The notes beneath the pieces are model-generated. The model was not told where the DNA came from, searched no databases, and saw only the letters and a program-made list of their open reading frames with translations. The translations under genes and the position numbers were made by a program. Below are positions 1-10,433 of a stretch of 64,000 nt of DNA, piece by piece (within the stretch, counting starts at the first letter, position 1; each line of letters begins with the position of its first letter). The DNA is from Mauremys mutica. Lineage: Eukaryota > Chordata > Testudines > Geoemydidae. The DNA lies in assembly GCF_020497125.1 (NCBI RefSeq), contig NC_059082.1, forward strand, positions 54,086,524 through 54,150,523. Reading direction: 5' to 3'.

Positions 1-935
1 CACTTTCTGCCCCAGAGTCCAACGCTCTGGATGCACAGTGACACCGACACTCAGCTCACTCTGGGGGAGAGGCAGCAGCTAGTACCCACGCGGTATGTTG
101 CACGGTGGGGAGGAGCAGAAATTTAGCAATGATCTTGTCCCCCAACAAAGTGGCCCACGGGCTGCTTGCTCTCCAAGCAAAGCAGAAAGGATCTCGGGGA
201 TCTGAGCCCTCCTGGAATTTTCTCTGCTTCAGAAGATCCAAAGGCCGAACCTGTAATTCCAAGGAGTCTGGGTGCTTTTGACCTGATGCATAGAGCACCG
301 AGATCTCTAGCTATTGTAATGTGGAGGTCCATGGGGTTTCAGCTGAAGGGGAAGCATGCCAAGCGCACCTTCTGCCAGGTGGAGATGAGTGGCTCCCTAA
401 TATTCAGAGAGCAGAGCAAGGTGCTCAGCAAAACTCAAAGGTACCTAAAGCTGCCTGGGCCATTGCATCAGTGGTGCTGCGCTCAGTCCAGTGCCCAGAC
501 CTCTTGAGTGCCCCATGTTTGAGCACAAGGACTGAGAGTGCACCATCATTCCTCTTCACTCCCCAGCTGCTCTGTGCTTGCTAGCCCACCAGTTGGGCAT
601 CACCACCCTTGGTGCAGCCTGCTCTGGGTATTGGTGGTTTTCCTGGGCAGTCCTGAGTGCCTGCTGCCAGACTGTTTCAGGGAACATTGCACAGCAGCCC
701 CTGCCTTCAGTCCAGCCAGTGTGGAATGGAGGTTGGAGTCCCGGGCGATAGGGAGTCTGTGATCACTGCATGGGGCTCCCCTCATGCTGTGGAGGGGCTG
801 ATGGCCCAGCTGATCCTAGACTGGGGGTGGGACACACCCATGGCTCCTTCTCCTAAACCATACGCCCCCATCTTCCTGCCCCCAGAGCTGGCCCTTGTTT
901 TCCTGTGTCTTGTTGAATGTCACCTTAAAGGCTAA

Positions 936-1547
936 ATGCAGACCAGCCGTCCCCTATTGGGCCTGGGACAGTCAGGCAGGATACCTTCTTCTTTGGGGTG
1001 CCTCCCACGCCCTGACTATGTTATGAGGGGCCAGGTTACCTCCTTTATTTCCTTGTTTGGCCCCCTGTGTCTTGTGGGGTTACTGGCAAGTGTGGAGGCT
1101 TATTCTTTGCCTGGTGTTTTGGGAGCACGGTGGTGGGGGAGTTGGCCTGATCTATGGCCCTGTGTGAGGTGTTGCAGTGCAGGAGGGTTGAAAGAGGGTC
1201 AGGCTGGGGGCAGGTGGAAGGGAGGTGGTGCAGTAAAGAGGAGTAGCTGGTTCTCTGTTTGCAGGCTGAGGAGCAGTGTTGTCTGCACCATGCCAGCAGG
1301 CGACTTGGTAGTGAGTGGCGGACTGTGGGAGCTGTACAATTTTAACGTTAGGGCGTTTTATAGACAGGGGTTCTTTATCAGTCCATTCACTGAGCAATGT
1401 GTATATCCCCAGGGCAGCCTTGGCCTCCCTCAGACTGCTCATGCAGCAGGCTGGGACTCTCGGTGGCCTTGCATGGAATTCACGTTGCTGGCTGATGCCA
1501 TTTGGGTCTTGCAGTGGCAATTTCCGGAGCATGGTACCCACTGCTGA
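936..1547 (+). other. Unexplained open frame overlapping an antisense open frame
   Basis: The plus strand is open for 203 codons and the minus strand is open for 129 codons across 1152-1541. Neither product shows a domain, signal peptide or repeat that I recognise. No splice context connects it to MGRN1. Its position in an intron rich in dead transposons makes a decayed mobile element the likeliest source, but this is inference. I would not call it a gene. Confidence 0.2.
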
Positions 1548-3475
1548 GCAAATGGAGGGAGCAGCTAGGACCCTTCACCAGAGGGCTAAGCAGCCAGGAG
1601 TCTTGGTGGGAGATGGGGAGAGTGACAAGGGAGCCATGGAATCGGGATATGGTCCCTTGACTTTGCTTGATGGGATTGTGATGCAGTGATGAGTGATGCA
1701 TCCTGCCGTGATTCTGTCATGGCTCCAAAACTCTGCTCGCAAGGCTGAGCTACCCCACTGCAGTCTGAACAGAGAGCTTGTGAGGTGCAATGACCATGAA
1801 GGACTTTGGCATCATGGGTGCCAGGTATCAGAGGCCAGGAGAGGTTGAGCCTCCCCAAACAACCCTGCATGGCCCCACCCACACTCTGCCCCAGATTCCC
1901 TTCTGCTTCCCAGCGCTCTGTGGCTCTTCCCACATGACCGGGGCCCCAGGCTGGGGCTAGTGGGGGCCAGCCTGCAGCCAGGAACTCTGGGTGGCTGGAG
2001 CTGGTGCTCGCACTACCCACCTGACGCTCTGGCCCTGGGGGCACTCAGGTGGCCTGGGGTGTGTGTGGCCTTTGGGCTCTGGTGGGAGAAGGGGGCGGGG
2101 CCTCAGGTAGAAGGGGGAGGCCGGGGGCTAACCTCCCCGAGCCCATGGTTCACCCACCACCCATGTTTGGCAGGCTAGGGAAGGCAAATCCAAGCATAGG
2201 TGGAACCTCAGCAAAATGTCTCTTGCAGCCCCCACACTGCACATGAAAGGAATACAGGCTTCAAGCAACCAGGAAGCTGCACATTTTCTGCTCTACCAGC
2301 CGCAGCCTTGTTCCTTCCAGACAACCTCCACTCCACCCATGCCCCTCCCTGACCTTGTTTGCTTAAATCACATTTACTCTCCTTAGAAAGGTCCTGGGCT
2401 GTTTGAAGTGCAGGCCATTAATCCAAAGTAGTTTTGTTTGTTAAGGATCCAATTACTGCCGGAGTCACCAGAGCAAACGGAGAAGGATGCTCGCAGAACT
2501 CTGACATACCAGCGGGCTTCAGTAATTTGCTGTTTATGTATTGGTAAAACAAACGTAACCTCGGCAGTACGGGTATAGTCTGCTGGCCTCGCAGCTCTGT
2601 CAAAGGAGTAGACTTGGCAGCTTGGTGTCTGACTGGAAAATAGGGCTCTTGAGTCTTTTTGTGTTTCATGTTAATGATGCAGTTCTTTCCTTTTTACGAC
2701 TCCCTCAGTGAACAGATGTGTGCTTACATATGTACACACTTATCGATCTGCTAGATATTTCCCAGGGCTATTAATTGTCTTGCAGTAAATCTCCTCTCCC
2801 GTCCCCAAAATATCTCAATCAACCGCTTCTTTTCTGGGTTGTAACTGACTAGTTGCCCCTTGAGTGTCCCCAGGAACACGGAGGAAATGGAAAAAAGCAC
2901 AGTGCCTTGGAGTCTCATCTCTAGCATTCTTTGCATGTAAATTTGTAAATGTGTTCCAACTCTAGACATGCCAGCTAGATGAGTTAAATACAGTTCTGCT
3001 CTGAAAATGGCATCATGGGGCTCCATTTTAATTGTTAATTGTGTCCATGACTCGAGATCAAATCTACACAGCTGGCAACTAAAGAGATGGCTTTCCTACC
3101 AGCCCCGCACACTCCCCCGTGCTCTCTCTGGCTCACTCTTCATCAGCAACGATTTTCCAGTGGGATGCTACTGAGATAATTTGGGTGGTGCAAGAGCCAG
3201 ACTAGATTCCAGCTCCCCCTCTCAGAGCGGGGCTGGTTTTGGAGCACTCCTAGCCATAAAACGGAGTAATCACTTGTAGTGTGTAAAGAGTTCTGGCTCT
3301 GAATACCCCCAGGGAGAAGGCATATTGAGTAAGGCGGGGCTGTTTTGACACGTCCCTCTTCAGGGTAGAAATGCCTTGTAAGTTGCTTTTCAGTGGACTT
3401 CTTTGCAAGGCTACCACTTCCATTTCCAAATGTCATCTGCAACAAATGAAGTTTAACACCCTGATTTTCAGTCTT

Positions 3476-4030
3476 CATAGAATCATAGGGTTGGAAGAGA
3501 ACTTAGGAGGTCATGTAATCCAATCCCCTGCTCAAAGCAGGACCAACACCAACTAAATCATCCCAGCCAGGGCTTTGTCAAGCCGGGCCTTAAAAACCTC
3601 TAAGGATGGAGAGTCCACCACCTCCCTAGGTAACCCATTCCAGTGCTTCACCACTCTCCTAGTGAATTAATGTTTCCTAATATCCAATCTAGACCTCCCC
3701 CACTGCAACTTGAGACCATTGCTTCTTGTTCTGTCATCTGCCACCACTGCCTAGCTCCATCCTCTTTGGAACCCCACTTCAGGTAGTTGAAGGTTGCTAT
3801 CAAATCCCCCCTCACTCTTCTCTTCTGCAGACTAAATAACCCCAGTTCCCTCAGCCTCCCCTCGTAAGTCATGTACCCCAGCCTCCTAATCATTTTTGTT
3901 GCCCTCTGCTGGACTCTTTCTAATTTGTCCACATCCCTTCTGTGGGGGGACCAAAACTAGACACGATATTCCAGGTGTTGTCTCACCAGTGCCGAACAAA
4001 GTTCCTCAGTTCCTTCCTCCCCCTGTTTTT
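3476..4030 (-). mobile_element. CR1 LINE, 5'-truncated fragment
   Basis: The fragment starts with the CR1 3' terminus as read on the plus strand (catagaatcatagggttgg). The minus strand of 3648-3932 still reads the ORF2 C-terminal block ([18 protein letters not shown], then [13 protein letters not shown]), which matches the same block in the long CR1 at the end of the window. It lacks the endonuclease and most of the reverse transcriptase. It is antisense to MGRN1. Confidence 0.9.
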
Positions 4031-4063
4031 AAAAGTGTCTGAAACGCTTAGAGCGTGCCTACA

Positions 4064-5221
4064 TGGGTTCGGTCACAGAGACCCCCTTGGGACTGTCACC
4101 TGACGTGCTGAAACTACCTCTGAGCCCGTTTTCCCTGCCAGCTTGGGACTCCAGAACCCTCTCTTGTTGAGCCAGACATGCTACTCCGCCGCAACACAAA
4201 CCCAGGGTCTGAACCACGCTCCCAAAGCTGCAGACTTTAACCAAAACTGCTCAGCAGGTTTCCTATCTCCAGCACCCAGACACGCAGTTCCCAATGGGAT
4301 CCAAACCCCAAATAAATCTGTTTTACTCTATATAAAGCTTATACAGGGTAAACTCAGAAATTGTCCACCCTCTATAACACTGATAGAGAGACATGCACAG
4401 CTGTTTGCTCCCCCAGGTATTATTCACTTACTCTGGGTTTAATAATAAACAAAAGTGATTTTATAAAGTATAAAAACAAGGATTTAAGTGGTTTCAAGAA
4501 ATAACAGACAGAACAAAGTAAGTTACCAAGCAAAATAAAACAAAACACGCAAGTCTAAGCCTAATACATTTAGGAAACTGATTACAGGTAAATCTCCTCC
4601 TCAAAGATGTTCCAATAAACTTCTTTCACAGACTAGACTCCTCCTTAATCTGGGCCCAATTGTTTCCCCTGGTACAGTTCATGTTAGTTCCAGCTCAGGT
4701 GCTAACTAGGGGATTTCTCATGACTGCCACCCCCTTTGTTCTGTTCCACCCCCTTTTATATCTTTGGCACAAAGCAGGAATACTTTGTGTCTCTGGGTTT
4801 CCACCCTTCCTTCTAAATGGAAAAACACCAGATTTAAGATGGATTCCAGTATTGTGACATGTTCACATGTCCTGTGAGACTTCTTTACTCACTGGCTGGC
4901 ACTCATTTATACAGGAAGGCTTACAAATAAACAGAGCCATTTACAACCAATTGTCCTAGTTAATGGGAGCCATCAAGATTCCAAGCCACCATTAATGGCC
5001 CACACTTTGCATAGTTACCATAGGACTTCAGAGTAATACTTCATATTTCTAGCTTCAGATGCAAGAATGATACATTCATACAAATAGGATGAACACACTC
5101 GGTAGATTATAAGCTTTGTAATGGTACCTTACAAGAGACCTTTTGCATAAAGCATATTCCAGTTACATTATATTCACATTCCAAGCATATTTTCATAAAG
5201 CATATGGAGTGCCACATCACA
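4064..5221 (-). mobile_element. Probable solo LTR of an endogenous retroelement
   Basis: This is an AT-rich block of about 1.16 kb between a CR1 fragment and a TG microsatellite. On the minus strand it can be read as TGTGATGTGG... to ...GAACCCA, so it has TG...CA ends. A TATAAAAG box lies at 4753-4760 and an ATTAAA signal at 4438-4443 in the order U3-R-U5. I see no internal coding region and no clear target-site duplication, so the edges are approximate. It could be another kind of dispersed repeat. Confidence 0.45.
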
Positions 5222-5340
5222 CCAGCTCTCCTGGTTCCCAGCCTGTGTCCTCACCATGCATCCTTCCTTCCAATGTCATGCCTTACTGTTAGTGTGTAGG
5301 CCCTGTAGCATGCTCCTGATGATGACTCTACAGCATGGTC

Positions 5341-5409
5341 CTGTTTGTGTGTGTGGTGTGTATGTAGGTGTGTGTGTGTGTGTGTATGTGTAATATATAT
5401 ATATAGGTG
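5341..5409. repeat. TG/TA microsatellite
   Basis: This is a run of TG dinucleotides with a few interruptions, followed by a short TA run. It creates a meaningless threonine/histidine-rich open frame on the minus strand. Confidence 0.95.
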
Positions 5410-5826
5410 TGTGACTGAATTGGGACCTTTTGGAGTCACTTTCGTACTTCTCTGCTCTCTGACTGGTAAATGTGAAAAGTAAATGTTGCAGAATTCAATA
5501 TCTGCATATTTCCCTTTGAGAGCATCATTAGGTGACAGGCTTCATTAGGGAACTTGTATTCTCTTGTATCTGTTGTTAGAATTCCTCTTGTCTTCCATCT
5601 CTGCTTTGTTCAGACACTTCTAAAGCAAGAAGTGGGATTCAATTTGTCATTGTTGCTGCTGGAGAAAATCTGGGTCTTAGAGAGTGACAAGATAGCCATT
5701 CAAGGGCCTTAAAACACATGCTTTGGGCTGTGCATCTTCATGTTTAAAATCTCTAAAAGAGAGGGGCGCTTTCTACTTACGTGGGTATCTGTCTGTGAGT
5801 CCTGCCCTGCTCTCTTTCCTCTAGGC

Positions 5827-6210
5827 CAGTGGTTCTCAACCAGGGGTACGCAGAGGTCTTCCGGGAGGTACATCAACTCATCTAGATATTTGCCTAGTTT
5901 TACAACAAGCAACATAAAAAGCACTAGTGAAGTCAGCACAAACTAAAATTTCATACAATGACTTGTTTGTACTGCTCTGTATACTGTCCATTGAAATGTA
6001 AGCACAATATTTATATTCCAATTGATTTATTTTATAATGATACGGTAAAAATGAGAAAGTTAGCAATTTTTCAGCAATAGTGTGCTGGGACACACATTTT
6101 TGTCTGATTTTGTATGCAAGTAGTTTTTAAGTGAGGTGAAACTTGGGGTACTTAAGACAAATCAGACTCCTGAAAGGGGTACAGTAGTCTGGAAAGGTTC
6201 AGAGCCATTG
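5827..6210. mobile_element. Non-autonomous hAT-like transposon, 384 bp
   Basis: The left end is CAGTGGTTCTCAACC and the right end reads, in complement, CAATGGCTCTGAACC, so the terminal inverted repeats match at 12 of 15 positions and start with CA as in hAT elements. The flanks are ctctaggc (5819-5826) and gtctaggc (6211-6218), an 8-bp target-site duplication with one mismatch. The AT-rich interior has no coding capacity. The ends resemble the Charlie-type hAT consensus known from other vertebrates. Confidence 0.85.
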
Positions 6211-7297
6211 GTCTAGGCCACAGCTTCAACCTGATTGTTATGTGAAGTTGCAAAGGGCATATTGTGGTAGGTGTTGCCCCTTTGATTACCTGACCCCTCT
6301 GTCTTGCTGACCTTTTGATGGTAAAATTACAGCTCTGGCTGCTGCCACCAGCCAAGTTCCCAACATGACCCTTGTACTTTTGCCCATTCACATCCATTCT
6401 CTTCTTCCTAGCCCACATCAATTCTCTCACTTGTCATTTTTGCATCCGGAGATGTACTTGTAGAGCCGTTAATTGTTTAACAGGTTTTTAAAAAGCTCCT
6501 AGCTTCAAAACTCATTCAGCAGGTTTGCATTTCCATCTAGCACACCCGGGTACTGAGGTGGTAACAGAAGCGGGGTGATGAGAGGTGAGCACCTCCTCAA
6601 CAGAGCATTGCGAAAGATGTCACTAGAAATCTGTGGTAGTCTCACAAATAAATGTTTGATGCCTGCCTCTCCTGTGCTCGGGTGTCGATAAGTAGCAGGA
6701 TAGAAACCGTAGTGAAATGTCTGAATTATAAAGTAAGACACACTGAGTTTGCAGGAATTTTTAGCTGAGACTAGCTGCTTGCTCTTCATGCCAGTTCATA
6801 TATAGGGGCCTTCTTTCTAGCAGCTGAAAGACTTAAGAGTTTGTACAAACACAAAACAACAGTGTCATCCCCGTAGGGTAGTCAGACCCCGCTGTCATGC
6901 TCTGGGGGAGCTACATGGTTCTGCACACTCCACATGGAAAACCTGCCAGAGCCACTCGCACTGCTTCCCAACAAACCCTGTCTGTGACAAACCTCTAGGG
7001 CAGGCCTGCACAACTCGTAAAGCGGCGAGGGCCACATTCCTCCAAAGAAAACAGCTGAGGGCCGAAACCTCCCAGCCCGAGGAAACACCCCGCCCCAGGG
7101 CCGCCCAGCCCTGCAGAAACAAACCCTCCTTCCCCAGCGCCGCCCCACCAAAACAGCTGTGGGCCAAAAAGGAAGGTTGAGGGTGGGAAGGTGATACTTT
7201 ATTTTAAATCAACCAGGGGCTCCCAGCTAAAGAGGTGGCTGGGAGCCCTCAGCGTCAAATTAAAGGGCCCGGGGCTCCGGCAGCTGGGGGAACCCGG

Positions 7298-7350
7298 CAG
7301 GGCCGGCTCTAGGTTTTTTGCTGCCCCAAGCAAAAAAAAAAATTGGCTGC
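7298..7350. mobile_element. Possible end of a second hAT family nested in the larger element
   Basis: The sequence CAGGGCCGGCTCTAGG followed by gctgccccaagc matches the left ends of the elements at 27668, 36145 and 39178. I could not find a matching right end or duplicated flank, so this copy is truncated or its edges are lost. Confidence 0.4.
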
Positions 7351-8454
7351 CTCCCTTCCCCGCCCTGGGCTCCCCCCGTACCTTCCTGCTGCCCCAGTCC
7401 TGGGCTCTCCCCCCACCCACACACACCCCCTGCCGCCCCAGCGCTGGGCTTCCCCCTTTCCTCCCCCTTTCCTCCCCCTCCCTCCACCCTGCTGCTGCCC
7501 CAGCCCTGGGTCACTGGTAACTCGCTCCCAGGGCGGGTCATTCAGCCGGAATTTTGGATGTGCACAAAACACAGATAGGATTGGTTCCCATATGGTTACA
7601 GAGCTGCAGTAAAGTGGAACAATTTTCAGCTTGTGTGATTGGAGGAGATCTGGATGCATATTATAAGAGTGTCCTCCATAAATGAGGAAAAGTTGAGGTG
7701 CCTTTATTATTCTTTTGTTCCACTCTTTCTTTCTATGGGGAATTTGCCAATGCAATCTCACTGTCTTCCTTTCAAACAAACAAAAAGGCAATGGCTGTTG
7801 AAAATAGCAATTCCAGTCCTAATAAGCATTTCTTGCTCAATTTTATCCTACTTTTTCTACAGCAAGTTACAGTGGATCCGTTTATTTGATTTGGGAGAAA
7901 TGAAGTAAAAGCTGCCCAAACCGAGCTTGAGCACTCCTGAATTTTGAGGTGTTCAAATCTGGAAGGCAGGTGCTGGGGGTGGGAGAGGGCTGTGGGCTCC
8001 ATGGGGGAGCATGGCAGTAACTGTCTGGAGCTGCACGGAGAGACACGCTGGTCTGAGTGGCACAGTAAGCGGTTTGGGGGTTGGAGAAGGGGTAGGGGGT
8101 TCCGGGGGGCAGTCAAGGGACAGGGAGCAAGGGGGGTTGGATGGGGCAGAGGTTCGGAGGGGCAGTCAGGGGACAGGCAGCAATTGGATAGGCATGGGAG
8201 TCTCGGGTTCATCAGGGGACAGGTAGTGGGTGAGGTCCTGAGGAGAAGTTGGGGGGGATCTCAGGAGGGGGCAGTTGGGGACAAGGAGAAGGGAGGCTTA
8301 GATAGGGGCTGGGGTCCCAAGGAGCAGCTAGGGGCAGGGGTCTTGAGAGGGGGTAATCGGGGGACAAGGACCAGTGGTGTTTAGATAGGGGCTGGGGGTC
8401 CTGGGGGGCAGTTGGGGCAGGGGTCTGGGGAGGGGGCAATCAGTGGCCAGGGGC

Positions 8455-8690
8455 TGGGATTCAAAGGGCTCTGGGCTGCTGGCAGCCGTGGGGAGCCCTG
8501 AACCCTTTAAATCCCAGCCGCGGCCACACCTGGGATTTAAAGGGCTCTGGTCTCCCTGCCCCTGCGGGCAGCCCAGAGCCCTCTGACTCCCGGCCGCGGC
8601 TGGGATTTAAACCCAGAGCCCTTTGAATCCCGGCCGCGGCTGGGATTCAAAGGGCTCTGGGCTGCCCGCAGAGCGCCGTGTGGGGGGGAT
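8455..8690. repeat. Array of inverted copies of a GGGATTYAAAGGGCTCTGG motif
   Basis: Within about 235 bp the motif occurs in alternating orientation: direct near 8458, 8530, 8602 (partial) and 8640, inverted near 8503, 8570 and 8610. GC-rich gccgcggc spacers separate the copies. It lies inside the 1750-bp hAT-like element and could fold into alternative hairpins. Confidence 0.75.
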
Positions 8691-10385
8691 TTAGAATCCC
8701 CCGGCGGGCCGCACAGTGAGGCTCCGCGGGCCGCATGTTATGCAGGCCTGCTCTAGGGAGATCAGGGACACCAAAGGCACAGGCAGACTGTCTATTGAGA
8801 GAACCCCATTGCTGGTCCGAGTCTAGTCCCAGGGACAGATGCTCCCTTTATCTTTAGTTAGTTTCCATACGTTACAATAGCAGCTGCAGCAGTGTTGTGG
8901 CAGCTTCAGAAATCAGGAAATCACCTGCTAGAGAAACCGACTGGGCAAATGTCCCATTTTGGATAAGGTTCCACCCGCGGGACGTTTCTCCAGATCTCCT
9001 GGCTTGGTATGGGAGTTGCATGAGAACAGTCTCCTGCACTGGGGTAGCACCTAGTGGGGGCCTGGCAATAGATACATTTTGAAGGGATTCTGACTTTTTG
9101 GTCTGAGCAGCTTCCTGTGGCTGGGTCCATTATCAATATGCAGGTGATGCCCAGGATCTGCTACTGGAGGCCCAAATGAACTTGTTTTCAGGATTGTGGT
9201 TGAAAGGAAAAGTCAGTCTCTCTGCATCCCCTTGGGCGGCCTGTGTGGTTTGCTCATGAGGCCACAGGCCAATGTACAAACAACTTCAGTTTAAAAAATA
9301 TATATATATATTTAATAGTTGTTTCATTGGCTTCTGTTTTTCAGTGGAGGGAGCTGTCTCCTCCTGGTAATTACAGCCCCTTATCTGCGGTGCACTTCCC
9401 CAAAGCAGGAGCGCATGGTGCTGGACGCATTACCAGTCAGTTTGACATAGTTCCATTGTCCTGCCATACAGAACTGCTTTGGGGAGTGCCAGTGTAAATG
9501 GTTCTGTTTACTTAGCTTCCTTCCTTCCCTGTAGGTCTGTAAAGGAGACCACACAAGCTGTGTGAAACTCTGCAGGGAAAGTGTTTGTATTTCCTCTTGT
9601 CACTAGGTCTCTGGAGATGTTCTTACTCCCTTCACACTCTGTAAGGCAATCCGCTTAAAATAACCCAGGTACTAGATAAAACTAATCTCCCTCATCCCAC
9701 CAGGAGGCCCCTCCTGACTTCACAGCAACCCTTTGGCTTGTGCTCCCAGTGAATGTAACTTTATCCTTGGATGGCAAACTCCCAAACAGCCCTTTCTGCA
9801 GCGTGGCTGCTTCCCCAAAGCAAAAGCTGTGGCTTTTCTTTCCCCCCTGCCGATGGTAATTTTGGAGCACACGTTGCCTCAATTACAAAATCAAAGGGCT
9901 CTGCAGAGCATTGAGCCGAGCTGTGGCTGAAGGGTCTTGTGCTGGGAAGCTGGAGTAGATTCTGTTCTGGTCTAGCTTTTACAGTCGATTAAGTAAGCGA
10001 GGCCCATTAGCGCGGTAGCAGTAACTAAGTTTGCAGTCACAGGAGCACATGGTGACCATCTGTAAGTCCGGTTTGACACTCTGCCACATGCTCTGTGTGT
10101 CTGGCAAATGCTGGGAAAACCACAGCTCTGCCTGGTTGTGGGATGAGGCCCCTAGTCCTGTAATGCTTCAAGTGACACTTGCAGATAGATAAAGTAAGGG
10201 CTAGTCCTGGTGCAGCATCAAAGGATTGTCTACACAGGGAAGAAGCCCTCAGGACCTGGGGTGCACTAGCTATTGTGCACTCATTCCCTGTGTGGACACA
10301 CTAATTGTGCATTGAGTGTCTTTGCACTTTGCTTTGGTTATTTCCTTATAGTCTGTTTAACTTCTCTGTCTTTTCCCCCCACCAG

Positions 10386-10433
10386 CACGTGGATGGCAGC
10401 TTCTCTGTGAAGCCTTTAAAACAGAAGCAGATT
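10386..10433 (+). CDS. MGRN1: MGRN1 exon: end of the region preceding the RING
   Basis: This 48-nt, phase 0-0 exon encodes HVDGSFSVKPLKQKQI. It is bounded by a CAG acceptor and a GTAAGT donor. The residues match the segment of vertebrate MGRN1 that links the N-terminal half of the protein to the RING; human has HM where this has HV. MGRN1 is an E3 ubiquitin ligase acting at endosomes and on melanocortin receptor and Hedgehog signalling. The preceding exons are outside the window. The match is by recall of the family, not by alignment. Confidence 0.93.

Larger units (their letters stand above)
7001..8750. mobile_element. Large non-autonomous hAT-like transposon, 1750 bp
   Basis: The ends are CAGGCCTGCACAAC and the complement of GTTATGCAGGCCTG. 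They are flanked on both sides by CTCTAGGG (6993-7000 and 8751-8758), a perfect 8-bp target-site duplication. The interior is GC-rich at both ends, with an A/T-rich middle near 7560-7900, a G-rich degenerate minisatellite at about 7976-8450 and a palindromic array at 8455-8690. No transposase is visible. The long open frames here come from the strand-biased G/C composition. Confidence 0.85.
1..10385 (+). other. MGRN1: MGRN1 intron, 3' end only
   Basis: This stretch precedes the first recognisable MGRN1 exon and ends with a pyrimidine-rich tract and CAG acceptor at 10383-10385. I found no exon matching the N-terminal MGRN1 half, so those exons should lie upstream of the window. It holds repeats listed separately (CR1, LTR-like, hAT-like). 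About 1-3475, 6220-7000 and 8760-10200 contain no gene I recognise. Near 10222-10295 there is an imperfect inverted pair (GTCTACACAGGGAA and its near-complement) that may be a small degraded transposon. Confidence 0.75.
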
